In this document: one piece after another, positions 52,459 through 60,712 of the stretch
How the letters are laid out: the number at the start of each line of letters is the position of its first letter
How positions within the stretch are numbered: position 1 is the first letter of the stretch
Origin: Kumtagia sp964244725
GTDB lineage: Bacteria > Pseudomonadota > Alphaproteobacteria > Rhizobiales > Rhizobiaceae
Assembly (NCBI GenBank): GCA_964244725.1
Contig: CAXTJQ010000010.1
Location: 94,201-158,200 of the forward strand
Length of the DNA stretch: 64,000 nucleotides
Direction of reading: 5' to 3'
Translations under genes and position numbers: made by a program
The notes under the pieces: model-generated
Told to the model about the DNA's origin: nothing
Database searches by the model: none
What the model saw: only the letters and a program-made list of their open reading frames with translations

Positions 52459-53339
52459 GGCTCAAGCTCCTCGGTGGCGGCGACAAACCAGGACGGTCGC
52501 AGCTTTCGCAGCGAATCGCCAGCGCGCCGCGCGGATCGAGCGTCGACGAACAACCCGAAGCACGTGGCGCCCGAGCCCGACATGCGCGCGAACGAAGCGC
52601 CTTGTCCGGTCAGGAGCGCCACGGCTTCTCCAATGACCGGCGCAATCTGCCGCGCCGGTTCGTCCAGGTCGTTACGGGTCTGCTCAAGCCAGTTCACGAA
52701 TGGCGAGAAGCGGTCAGTCTGCTGCAAGGACGGAAGCGGCGGGTTGGCGCGTCGCGCCAGGCGCCCGAAAACTTCCGGGGTCGATATGCCGATGGGTGGC
52801 GTGATCAGCACGAAATGCAGCATCGGGATGTTCGAAACGGGCGCGAGATCGTCGCCCACGCCGCGCGCGATCGATCGCTTCCGGACAAGGCACATGGACA
52901 CATCCGCGCCCAGAGATTTCGTGATTGGCTTGATGGCTTCCACAGGAGGCAGCCCGTTCAGACGCGCCAGGCATCGCAATGTCGCGGCCGCGTCGCTGGA
53001 GCCACCGCCGATGCCAGACGCGACCGGCAGGTTTTTCTCCAGCAGAATAGTCAGTTTCGATGATAAATCGGGAAAATACCTGCGAAACGCGTCGCGCGCC
53101 CTGATCACGAGATTGGTGTCGTCCAGCGGGATCTGGGCGGCGAACGGCCCCTCTACGGCGAAACGATCGGTGTCCGCCCTCCAGACCGTGACGCGATCGC
53201 CGAATGCGGTGAAGACGACCAGGCTTTCGATATCGTGATAGCCGTCCGGCCGTTTGCCCGTGACGTGCAGGGCCAGGTTGATTTTCGCCGGCGCGTCCTC
53301 TGCGACGGCCTGCTCCGGACTTGCGGCGACGGGTTCAGT
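52455..53339 (-). CDS. ispE: 4-diphosphocytidyl-2-C-methyl-D-erythritol kinase, start codon missing
   Basis: GHMP kinase of the MEP isoprenoid pathway. The frame encodes the full domain set: PAKINLALHVTGKRPDGYH at the N-terminus, ASGIGGGSSDAAA as the ATP loop, and RMSGSGATCFGLF near the C-terminus, about 290 aa. No ATG, GTG or TTG is in frame ahead of PAKINL; the frame is open up to an in-frame stop inside the neighbouring gene. I set the boundary at the codon next to the upstream gene's stop. The preceding codon is AGG, one base from ATG, at the place where a start would be expected. Confidence 0.85.
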   Translation of the reverse strand, partial: TEPVAASPEQAVAEDAPAKINLALHVTGKRPDGYHDIESLVVFTAFGDRVTVWRADTDRFAVEGPFAAQIPLDDTNLVIRARDAFRRYFPDLSSKLTILLEKNLPVASGIGGGSSDAAATLRCLARLNGLPPVEAIKPITKSLGADVSMCLVRKRSIARGVGDDLAPVSNIPMLHFVLITPPIGISTPEVFGRLARRANPPLPSLQQTDRFSPFVNWLEQTRNDLDEPARQIAPVIGEAVALLTGQGASFARMSGSGATCFGLFVDARSARRAGDSLRKLRPSWFVAATEELEP

Positions 53340-53520
53340 CCTTCGCCAAACGGTATTCGCCGGTCTTCTTGTCGAGCACCAGCGTGCCGACCGCGCCGTC
53401 CTTGGCCTGCTTCTCGTGCCGGCGGATCTTCGCGGTCACGCGCTGGGCTTCGCGCACGAAGGATTTGTAGCCGATATAGGCGGCGACCCCGATGATGGCG
53501 AGAAATACGAGCTGCGGCAT
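53335..53520 (-). CDS. Small single-helix membrane protein
   Basis: A 61-aa protein: MPQLVFLAIIGVAAYIGYK forms an N-terminal helix, followed by a basic, charged tail (REAQRVTAKIRRHEKQ) ending in KKTGEYRLAKD. GGAGGGAAG lies 5 nt before the ATG at 53520. Its stop abuts the open frame of ispE. Short proteins of this layout are widespread in Hyphomicrobiales but uncharacterised. Confidence 0.75.
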   Translation of the reverse strand: MPQLVFLAIIGVAAYIGYKSFVREAQRVTAKIRRHEKQAKDGAVGTLVLDKKTGEYRLAKD

Positions 53521-53601
53521 GGGCGCTTCCCTCCAGACAGAGAGCGATGCGCGACGACACCGTCGCGCGGATCGCCATGATAACTGCATTTCGGCGCCGA
53601 T

Positions 53602-54459
53602 TCAAAGCCCGAAGCGCGACCAGAGCGCCCGTTCTTCGGCGGCGCTCATCAAACCCTCCGCGGCCGCCTGTGCGATGTCGCCGCCGACAATGCCGAACGA
53701 GCCCAGCCGCCGGCCGAACAATCCGCGCGGCGCGGTGACCAGCTTGAGCTCGGTCCTGGCGCCGTACCGGCCCTTGAGCACGCCGCGCATGTCGCCGAGC
53801 GAATCCACCAACCCGAGCGTGACGCCTGTCTTGCCGGTCCAGAACATGCCGGTGAAGAGGTCGGGATCGTCGGCGAGCTTGGCGCCGCGCCTTTCCCTGA
53901 CCAGATCGATGAAGGTCTCGTGCACCTCGAGTTGCAACGCTTTCAGCCTCTCCACGTCCTCGGCCTTCTCCGGCTTGAACGGGTCGAGCACCGCCTTGTT
54001 CTGGCCGGCCGTGTAGACGCGGCGCTCGACGCCGATTTTCTTCAGCAGCTCGGGAAAGCCGAAGGACGAGGAAACCACGCCGATCGAGCCGACGATCGAG
54101 GACGGATCGGCAATGATCTCGTCGCCCGCCGCCGCGATCATGTAGCCGCCCGAGGCCGCGACATCCTCCACGAACATCAGGACCGTCTTGTTTTTTTCGG
54201 CCGCGAGATCGCGGATGCGCCGGAAGATCAGTCGCGACTGGACAGGCGAACCGCCCGGCGAATTGACGGATATGGCGACGGCCGGCGCTTCCTTGAAGCC
54301 GAATGCTTTTTCGAGCACGCCGGCCGTCGAGGCGAGCGACAGGCTCTGCCGGAACTGGTTGCCGCCCGACATGATCGCGCCCTGCAGGCGGACCACCGGG
54401 ATCGTGACGCCGTCCGAGCGCAATCGCGCGGGCAGGAGACGGCGCAGGAAAGGCTTCAC
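53602..54459 (-). CDS. S49-family signal peptide peptidase (SppA-like)
   Basis: A 285-aa serine protease of the short SppA type. Ser103 (DVAASGGYMIAAAGDE) and Lys155 (TAGQNKAVLDPF) form the expected Ser/Lys dyad; NSPGGSPVQS lies upstream. A GTG start at 54459 with GGAG upstream is preferred over earlier in-frame codons that enter the methyltransferase gene. No strong membrane helix is seen, so membrane association may be peripheral. Expected to degrade cleaved signal peptides. Confidence 0.88.
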   Translation of the reverse strand: MKPFLRRLLPARLRSDGVTIPVVRLQGAIMSGGNQFRQSLSLASTAGVLEKAFGFKEAPAVAISVNSPGGSPVQSRLIFRRIRDLAAEKNKTVLMFVEDVAASGGYMIAAAGDEIIADPSSIVGSIGVVSSSFGFPELLKKIGVERRVYTAGQNKAVLDPFKPEKAEDVERLKALQLEVHETFIDLVRERRGAKLADDPDLFTGMFWTGKTGVTLGLVDSLGDMRGVLKGRYGARTELKLVTAPRGLFGRRLGSFGIVGGDIAQAAAEGLMSAAEERALWSRFGL

Positions 54460-54532
54460 GGTCGGTCGCTCCGGATACGGTTGGCTGTCGACGCATGTAG
54501 GGGTCGGGCCGACATGCGCAATGGCGCGGCGG

Positions 54533-55309
54533 TCAATCGCCGAAAAGCGAGGCCAGCCCGGCGTTGATCGCCGTCGCCCTTTCGGTGAAGCCCTGGCCGG
54601 AACCTTGGTGCAGGACGAGCGGCGGATCGAGGGCCAGGCGCTCGCGTGATCCTCGCGTCGCCCGCACCACGATCCGGATTGCCGGCTGGGCCGCATCGGC
54701 ATGGATCGGCATGATCCGAGCGCCGCCGAAACGCCGCTCCAGCGCGGTCAGGATCTCGTTGAGCGAGGCGGGCCGCGCGATCAACGCCACGCCGCCGCCC
54801 TTCCGTACGACCGCCGCCGCGCTGCGCAGCCAGTCGTCGAAAACGCTTCCCGCGCCGACATGCGCCGCCTCGCGCATGGGGTTCGGCGTGGCGCGGTCGC
54901 GCGGGTCGTTGAACGGCGGGTTCATCAGGACGAAATCCGCCGACCGGTCGGCGAGACCGGCGGCGGTGCGTTGCGCTCCGGCAAGGGTCACGTCGGCGGC
55001 AATCAGGACTGCCCGGGCCGCGATGGCCGTGTTGCCTTCCAGCGCCAGACTGCGTCGCGCATAGCCGGCCATCTCGTCCGAGCGCTCGACCAGCAGCGCG
55101 CGCGCGTCGGGACAGCGCGCGAGAACGGCCAGCCCCACGGCGCCCGCGCCGGCGCCGAAATCCGCCACGACACCCCTGAAGCCGGCAGGCGCCGCCGCCG
55201 CCAGCACCAGCGCATCCATGCCGGCGCGATGTCCGCCCTTGCGCGGCTGCGCCAGCCAGAACCGGCCACCATGGAAGGCGTCGACCGTTTCCTCAGGAAG
55301 AACCGTCAC
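54533..55309 (-). CDS. TrmN6-like tRNA (adenine-N6) methyltransferase
   Basis: A 258-aa class I SAM methyltransferase. The SAM motif is VVADFGAGAGAVGL (47-60) and the catalytic NPPF is at 130-133, typical of amino-group N-methyltransferases acting on nucleic acid. The N-terminal GGRFWLAQPRKGGHRAGMDALVLAAA is characteristic of the TrmN6/YfiC group that modifies tRNA-Val. Assignment to that exact substrate is by family only. Confidence 0.85.
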   Translation of the reverse strand: MTVLPEETVDAFHGGRFWLAQPRKGGHRAGMDALVLAAAAPAGFRGVVADFGAGAGAVGLAVLARCPDARALLVERSDEMAGYARRSLALEGNTAIAARAVLIAADVTLAGAQRTAAGLADRSADFVLMNPPFNDPRDRATPNPMREAAHVGAGSVFDDWLRSAAAVVRKGGGVALIARPASLNEILTALERRFGGARIMPIHADAAQPAIRIVVRATRGSRERLALDPPLVLHQGSGQGFTERATAINAGLASLFGD

Positions 55310-55312
55310 GGA

Positions 55313-55537
55313 TCAGCGGTCGCGCATCTCGTGGCCGATCCCGGCATCCGAGATGATCCGGCGCGCCGCCGCCTCGTCATCGGACGGCACCAGGATGCGC
55401 TGCGGCAGGATGCCGATCGACCCGTCGAGCACGCTCATGTTCTGGTCCGCCACGAGGCAGTCGATGCCGGCGTCCTTCAGCAGCGATTGCACGAAGGAAA
55501 TGATGACGGCGTCGTTGGTGCGGACAAGTTCGATCAT
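55313..55537 (-). CDS. DUF2007 family protein
   Basis: A 74-aa protein typical of DUF2007 (putative signal-transducing, GlnB-like fold): IELVRTNDAVIISFVQSLLKDAGIDCLVADQN, then GSIGILPQRILV and EAARRIISDAG. The ATG at 55537 gives the normal family N-terminus, although no ribosome site is obvious. Its stop is 3 bp from the methyltransferase start, so the two are likely co-transcribed. Confidence 0.85.
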   Translation of the reverse strand: MIELVRTNDAVIISFVQSLLKDAGIDCLVADQNMSVLDGSIGILPQRILVPSDDEAAARRIISDAGIGHEMRDR

Positions 55538-55694
55538 GACGGCAGAATCGCAGTTCGGCCGCCGGAAGTAAACGGCGCACGGCATTTCCGGCGGCCCGCG
55601 CCAAATCGCCGCTTGAGTTGCGGCCCCCGGCGGTCGTAAATCATGCATCGGCGAACGATCGGTCACGGTTGGCGGATGGACGGGAGTGCTGGCA

Positions 55695-56708
55695 TTGGGT
55701 GTCGTTCTCAACCTCGACGATGGCAAACGCGAGCCCTCCATCAAGGCGCTGCTCGACCTGACGGCCGCCGACATGGCGGCGGTCAACGCGCTGATCCTGT
55801 CGAAGGCGGGCTCCGAGGTCGAGATGATCCCCGAGATCGCCAACCACCTCATCTCCTCGGGCGGCAAGCGGCTGCGGCCGATGCTGACGCTCGCCGCCGC
55901 GCAGATGTTCGGCTATGCCGGCGACGGCCACGTCAAGCTCGCGACGAGCGTCGAGTTCATGCACACCGCGACGCTGCTGCACGACGACGTCGTCGACGAG
56001 AGCGACCTGCGCCGCGGCCGGAAGACGGCGCGCATGATCTGGGGCAACCAGGCCAGCGTGCTGGTCGGCGACTACCTGCTCGGCCAAGCCTTCCGCATGA
56101 TGGTCGAGGTCGGTTCGCTCGAGGCGCTCGACATCCTGTCGGCCGCCGCGTCCATCATCGCCGAGGGCGAGGTGATGCAGCTCGCCGCCGCCAAGAACCT
56201 GGAGACGACCGAGGACGAGTATTTCGCGGTCATCAAGGCCAAGACGGCCGCGCTGTTCTCGGCCGCCGCCGAGATCGGGCCGGTCATCGCCGGCGCGTCG
56301 CGCAGCGAGCGGGCGGCGCTGCGCTCCTACGGCATGAATCTGGGTCTCGCCTTCCAGCTGATCGATGACGCGCTGGATTATGGCGGCGATTCCAAGAAGC
56401 TCGGCAAGAATGTCGGCGACGATTTCCGCGAGGGCAAGGTGACCCTGCCTGTCATCCTCGCCTATAGGCGCGGCACGGCCACCGAGCGCACATTCTGGCA
56501 GCGCTCGATCGAGGCCGCGGAAACGGACGACATTGGGCTGGAAAAGGCGATCGGCCTGATGGTGCGCTATGGCGCGATCACCGACACGATCGGCCGCGCC
56601 CGCCATTTCGGCGGCATCGCGCGCGATGCGCTGGCTCCGCTCGATGCGACGCCGCAGAAGGCGGCGCTGCTCGATGTGATCGATTTCTGCGTCGCCCGCA
56701 TCAATTGA
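55695..56708 (+). CDS. ispB: Polyprenyl (octa/decaprenyl) diphosphate synthase
   Basis: Trans-prenyltransferase making the ubiquinone side chain. Two Asp-rich motifs are present: LLHDDVVDES and LIDDALDYGG, with GGKRLRPML before them. TTG at 55695 with GGGA 8 nt upstream gives 337 aa and a typical N-terminus (GVVLNLDDGKREPS); GTG at 55686 is an alternative. The product length (C40 or C50) cannot be fixed from sequence. Its 3' end overlaps the convergent PPOX gene by 8 bp. Confidence 0.92.
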   Translation: MGVVLNLDDGKREPSIKALLDLTAADMAAVNALILSKAGSEVEMIPEIANHLISSGGKRLRPMLTLAAAQMFGYAGDGHVKLATSVEFMHTATLLHDDVVDESDLRRGRKTARMIWGNQASVLVGDYLLGQAFRMMVEVGSLEALDILSAAASIIAEGEVMQLAAAKNLETTEDEYFAVIKAKTAALFSAAAEIGPVIAGASRSERAALRSYGMNLGLAFQLIDDALDYGGDSKKLGKNVGDDFREGKVTLPVILAYRRGTATERTFWQRSIEAAETDDIGLEKAIGLMVRYGAITDTIGRARHFGGIARDALAPLDATPQKAALLDVIDFCVARIN

Positions 56709-57318
56709 CGGTAGTCTGAGATTTCGCGAGCTTGGCCTCCAATTCGGCGATCCTGCTTTTCAGCGTCTCGATCGTTGGCGCGATCTCGGCCAGCGTGTAG
56801 CGCGGCGTGATGTGCTGTGGACAGTTCCAGTCGAACGCCTCGACTTCGACGATCAGCCCACGCTCCACCGCCGCCTTGTAGCCGGGCAGGGCTAGCCGCG
56901 CGGCAAGGTCGGGCTGCTCCGCGAGTTCGACCGCCCTCACGCGGCCCAGCAGCTTCAGCCGCCGGCGCGCCATATAGTCCATGAAGAAGAACGCGGCCCG
57001 ATTGTCCTCGGCCATATTGCCGAGGCTGATGTATTGCCGGTTGCCGCGAAAATCCGCGAATGCGAAGGCGCTCTCCGAAATCACCTTGACGAAGCCTGGC
57101 GGACCGCCGCGGTGCTGCATATAGGGCCAGCCGCCCGCGCCGGTGGTGGCCATATAGAGGCTGTCGCGCGCCTCGATGAAGGCGGCTTCCGCCTGCCCCA
57201 GCCGGTCCGGCATCGCCGCGCTGCCCTCCTCGCGGGCGTAGCCTTGACGGCTGCCTTGAGCCGTTTGCGCGGCCTTGACCGCGTCGCTGAAGATGAGGGA
57301 ACGGTATGTGGTTGTCAT
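56701..57318 (-). CDS. Pyridoxamine 5'-phosphate oxidase-family flavoprotein
   Basis: A 205-aa PPOX/FMN-binding split-barrel protein: FIEARDSLYMATTGAGGWPYMQHRGGPPGFV and GNRQYISLGNMAEDNRAAFFFMDY are the conserved FMN-barrel segments. The C-terminus ends in a short coiled coil (IETLKSRIAELEAKLAK). The start overlaps the tetR-like stop by 4 nt, so both form one operon. The substrate is unknown. Confidence 0.88.
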   Translation of the reverse strand: MTTTYRSLIFSDAVKAAQTAQGSRQGYAREEGSAAMPDRLGQAEAAFIEARDSLYMATTGAGGWPYMQHRGGPPGFVKVISESAFAFADFRGNRQYISLGNMAEDNRAAFFFMDYMARRRLKLLGRVRAVELAEQPDLAARLALPGYKAAVERGLIVEVEAFDWNCPQHITPRYTLAEIAPTIETLKSRIAELEAKLAKSQTTVN

Positions 57319-57899
57319 GGCTGGCTCCTGGCGGACGCGCCGATCAGCTCTCCGGGAAGCTCCGCGAGGGTCGACCGGAACGGTTCGGGATCGCCGGTTC
57401 CACGCGCCAGCACGAGGCTTCCCTGGATGAGCATCACGGCGCGCCGCGCGCGCCGGCGGGCCTCCGCCTCGGCGTGACCGGCCGCTTTGGCGACCTCTGC
57501 GAAACCCTCGACGAGTGCGTCGAACGCGCCGCGGATCGAGCGGCCGAACGGCCCGTCCTCGATGCGCGGCGATGATAGCATGTTGAGCAGGCAGGCCTTG
57601 CGGCCGCCGAGGTAGAAGCCGTCAAGGCTGGCAAGCGCCACTTCCAGCCGCGGCGCCGGCGGACCATCTGCAACAAGCGGCGCGATCACCTTCTCTTGCA
57701 GCCAACCCGAAGCCGACCCCAGCACCTCCTCGGCCATCTGCTGCTTGCCGCCCGGAAAGCGGTGATAGAGGCTCGCTTTGCGCAGGCCCGTCGCTGCCGA
57801 AAGCTGGGCGAGCGTCGCGCCCTCGTAGCCGACATCGCTGAACACGCGCGACAGCGCGGCGATGAGCGCATCCTCGCTCACTGATCTCGGTCGGGCCAC
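57315..57899 (-). CDS. TetR-family transcriptional regulator
   Basis: A 194-aa TetR/AcrR regulator with HTH segment LAQLSAATGLRKASLYHRFPGGKQ in the N-terminal 50 residues. GTG at 57899 with AGGAG upstream is chosen; an in-frame ATG at 57965 would place the operator inside the coding region. It probably represses its own operon with the PPOX gene and the divergent DsrE-like gene through the two palindromes next to its start. Confidence 0.9.
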   Translation of the reverse strand: MARPRSVSEDALIAALSRVFSDVGYEGATLAQLSAATGLRKASLYHRFPGGKQQMAEEVLGSASGWLQEKVIAPLVADGPPAPRLEVALASLDGFYLGGRKACLLNMLSSPRIEDGPFGRSIRGAFDALVEGFAEVAKAAGHAEAEARRRARRAVMLIQGSLVLARGTGDPEPFRSTLAELPGELIGASARSQP

Positions 57900-57911
57900 G
57901 GCCGCTCCTGA

Positions 57912-57985
57912 TACCGAATGATCGGTAAATTTGGCTTGACGCCTTCGAAGGCGCATGCCATTCATTTATTACCAATCGTTCGGTA
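57912..57985. promoter_or_regulatory. Two TetR-type operators between tetR-like and dsrE-like genes
   Basis: TACCGAATGATCGGTA (57912-57927) is a perfect TACCGA-N4-TCGGTA palindrome. TACCAATCGTTCGGTA (57970-57985) is a second copy with one arm mismatch, 42 bp away. Each lies next to one of the divergent genes, fitting control of both directions by the TetR-like protein. Confidence 0.75.
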
Positions 57986-58009
57986 AATCAAGTGGAAAGG
58001 TTTTCGGTC

Positions 58010-58387
58010 ATGGGCAAGAGCGCAATCGTGGTGTTTTCGGATCCCAAGTCTGGCGGAGAGGAGGCGCTTGGCCGGTTGTTCAACGCCCTATTCCTGGCCC
58101 TGGAGCTTCAGGAACGAGGCGCGGAGGTCAAGCTGATCTTCCAGGGCGCCGGCTCGCGCTGGCCGGCCGAGCTAGTCCGGCCGGACCACCCGGCGGGAGA
58201 CCTTTATCGCGCGGTCCAGCCGAACCTGGTCGGCGTTTGCGGCGGCTGCGCCGATGTGTTCGGCGCGGCCGAAAGCGCGGCAAACGCCGGCGTCGCCCTC
58301 GTTCGCGACCGCGCCATCCCTGGAACGACCGGAGTGCTTGATCTATCGCGCTATGTGGTAGAGGGATATCAACTTCTCGTCTTCTAG
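58010..58387 (+). CDS. DsrE-family protein
   Basis: A 125-aa DsrE/DsrF-like protein: SAIVVFSDPKSGGEEALGRLFNAL and LQERGAEVKLIFQGAGSRWP are the characteristic first half, and C-G-G-C in VGVCGGCADVFGA holds the conserved cysteines used in sulfur relay. GGAAAGG precedes the ATG at 58010. Divergent from the TetR regulator with an operator near its promoter. Physiological role unknown. Confidence 0.85.
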   Translation: MGKSAIVVFSDPKSGGEEALGRLFNALFLALELQERGAEVKLIFQGAGSRWPAELVRPDHPAGDLYRAVQPNLVGVCGGCADVFGAAESAANAGVALVRDRAIPGTTGVLDLSRYVVEGYQLLVF

Positions 58388-58594
58388 CGGCGCGCACAAG
58401 ATTGGCCGGCATTGGCCGGCATCGGTCTGGGTTGATGATCCGGGCTGGGGAGAACGCGGCGAACTGATAACTGCCGGGACCGGGAAGCTGGCCGGTTGAA
58501 CCGCGACCGCAAAAAGGCCATGCTTAAGTGCTTGGTCGGCGATTCATTCTCGCTAGCGCGGACGCGCCGAGCCCACGGCGCCCGAAAGGACATT

Positions 58595-60367
58595 ATGCGG
58601 AAACGTCTGGTCTGGTTCGCGAGCGCGTCGTCGCTTGCCGTCGCAATTCTCGTCGGCCCGCCGGCGCTCGCCAAGCGCGCGCCCGATCAGCTCGATATCG
58701 GATCGTTCACCGGGGCCTATCTCGCCGCCCGCGTGGCCGAGGTCGACAACGACTACGACAGCGCGATCGCCTACTACCAGCGCGCCCTCGATTTCGATCC
58801 GGACAACCAGCAGCTCCAGCAGAGCCTGATGCTGGTTCTGATCTCGACGGGCAAATTCGACGCCGCGCTTCCCTATGCCGAGAAACTGAAGACCGCGGCT
58901 GAGGTGGAGCGGTTTTCGCGCGTGGCGCTTGCCGTCGATTCCATCCGCAAGAAGGATTTCAAGGCGGCCGACACCTGGCTCAAGCTCGCCGTCGAATCAG
59001 ACCTCGACCGTCTGGTCAGCAGGCTGCTCATGGCCTGGGCCAAGCTTGGGGAAAACGAGGGCAAGCAGGCGGTCGACGACCTGCGGTCGATCCAGGGCCC
59101 GGAATGGTTCGAGCTGTTCACCAACTATCATCGCGCGATCGTAGCCGACGCCGCCGGCCTGACCGACGAAGCCGAGACGGCCTACGACCAGACGGTCGGC
59201 AATGTCGCGGCCGGCTCGACCGCGCCCGAGACCTGGATGCGCGCGGCCGAAGCCTATGCCGGGTTTCTGGCCCGCAAGGGCGACAAGGCCAAGGCGCTGG
59301 AGATCCTCGACAAGGCCGACGAATTCGCGGCGGGGCGTCTGCCCCTGCAGGCGCTGCGCGAGAAGATCGAAAAGGGCGAGAAGATCCCCAGGCTGGTCGC
59401 CTCCGCCGCCGACGGCGCGAGCGAGGTGTTTCTCAATGTCGGCGGCGCGCTCAACCGGGGCGGGGGCGAACCCTTCGTCCGGCTTTATCTCCAGTTCGGC
59501 CTCGCGCTCAAGCCTGACAGCGATTCGATCCTGCTCCAGCTTGCCGCGGTCGCCGAACAGCAGCAGGATTCCGAGCAGGCGATCGATCTCTACGCGCGCA
59601 TTCCGGCCGCGTCGCCGCTCAAGCGCGCCGCCGACCTGCAGCTCGGCCTCAACCTCGCCGACCTGAAGCGGCAGGACGAGGCGATCGCCCACCTGAAGCG
59701 GCTCGTGCAGTCCGATCCGCAGGACATGCGCGCCTATCTGGCGCTGGGCGGAGTGTATTCCTCCAAGGAAGACTACAAGGCCGCCGCCGCGACCTACGAG
59801 ACGGCCGTGGAGAAGCTCAGGAACCCGACCGCCGCCAACTGGAACATCTTCTACCAGCGCGGCATCGCCTACGAGCGTCTCAAGCAGTGGCCGAAGGCGG
59901 AGCCGAGTTTCCGCGAGGCGCTGAAGCTGTTTCCCGATCAGCCCCAGGTGATGAATTATCTCGGCTATTCCTGGGTCGACATGAACACGAATCTGACCGA
60001 GGGCCTCGACCTGATCCGCAAGGCCGTCGACGCCCGCCCGAGCGACGGCTACATCGTCGATTCGCTCGGCTGGGCCTATTATCGCCTCAACCGGTTCGAC
60101 GAAGCCGCCGTCGAACTCGAGCGCGCCGTATCGCTGAAGCCGGACGATCCGGTGCTCAACGACCATCTGGGCGACGCCTATTGGCGCGTCGGACGCAAGT
60201 TGGAGGCGACGTTCCAGTGGCGCCACGCCAGCGACCTGAAGCCCGACCCGGACGTTTTGCTGATCGTCCAGAAGAAGCTGAAGGAAGGTCTCCCGCCGTT
60301 CGAAGGCAAGACCGCGCTCGAAGCGCCGGCCATCCAGCCGCCCAAGACGCCGGACAAGAAGGGGTGA
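58595..60367 (+). CDS. Exported tetratricopeptide-repeat protein
   Basis: A 590-aa protein with a signal peptide (cleavage near PPALA, residue 26) followed by TPR repeats along its whole length; clear units include YDSAIAYYQRALDFDPDNQQ, MRAYLALGGVYSSKEDYKAA, and FDEAAVELERAVSLKPDDPV. GAAAGGA lies 4 nt before the ATG at 58595. Widely conserved in Hyphomicrobiales next to glyQ; presumably a periplasmic or outer-membrane scaffold. The upstream 207 bp contain a 10-bp direct repeat ATTGGCCGGC but no gene. Confidence 0.85.
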   Translation: MRKRLVWFASASSLAVAILVGPPALAKRAPDQLDIGSFTGAYLAARVAEVDNDYDSAIAYYQRALDFDPDNQQLQQSLMLVLISTGKFDAALPYAEKLKTAAEVERFSRVALAVDSIRKKDFKAADTWLKLAVESDLDRLVSRLLMAWAKLGENEGKQAVDDLRSIQGPEWFELFTNYHRAIVADAAGLTDEAETAYDQTVGNVAAGSTAPETWMRAAEAYAGFLARKGDKAKALEILDKADEFAAGRLPLQALREKIEKGEKIPRLVASAADGASEVFLNVGGALNRGGGEPFVRLYLQFGLALKPDSDSILLQLAAVAEQQQDSEQAIDLYARIPAASPLKRAADLQLGLNLADLKRQDEAIAHLKRLVQSDPQDMRAYLALGGVYSSKEDYKAAAATYETAVEKLRNPTAANWNIFYQRGIAYERLKQWPKAEPSFREALKLFPDQPQVMNYLGYSWVDMNTNLTEGLDLIRKAVDARPSDGYIVDSLGWAYYRLNRFDEAAVELERAVSLKPDDPVLNDHLGDAYWRVGRKLEATFQWRHASDLKPDPDVLLIVQKKLKEGLPPFEGKTALEAPAIQPPKTPDKKG

Positions 60368-60373
60368 GAACCT

Positions 60374-60547
60374 GGTTCGCGCAGCGAACCATCGTGCCTG
60401 TGGCACGATGGAAGGGCTCGAACGCCGGGGAGCTGCCGCAGGCGGCGGATCCACGGCCTGATAGGAGTGCTCGGCCGAAGGCCGCTCGAAAGCCAACGAT
60501 TTGGCTTTCCCATCGACGAAAGGTGACAGTCCGGTCCGCCTTCGGCG
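60374..60547. repeat. Cluster of six short hairpins downstream of the TPR gene
   Basis: Perfect inverted repeats lie in series: GGTTCGC/GCGAACC (60374-60390), CATCGTGCC/GGCACGATG (60390-60410), GCCGC/GCGGC (60435-60446), GGCC/GGCC (60473-60483), AAAGCCA/TGGCTTT (60489-60508) and CGCC/GGCG (60537-60547). Loops are 2-6 nt. The whole 345-bp gap 60368-60712 has no credible gene. The first hairpins may terminate the TPR transcript; no T-run follows. Confidence 0.75.
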
Positions 60548-60712
60548 ATTGGCACGCCTGGTGGACGTATCGCAGGACTTGAATGCCGGACGGGCAGGCG
60601 ATCCGCTTGGCTCGGTCGCGTGAGAGCCTTCGCTTCGAACACCCGCAAACTTGACGCTGCCGACCCGCGCCACTAGGACGGGCCTCCTTTGGACGGTTGC
60701 GGGGCTTGAGAC

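Noticed and set aside
58384..58674. A 96-codon minus-strand frame before the TPR gene
   Set aside because: No ribosome site or family similarity, overlaps the start and signal peptide region of the TPR gene.
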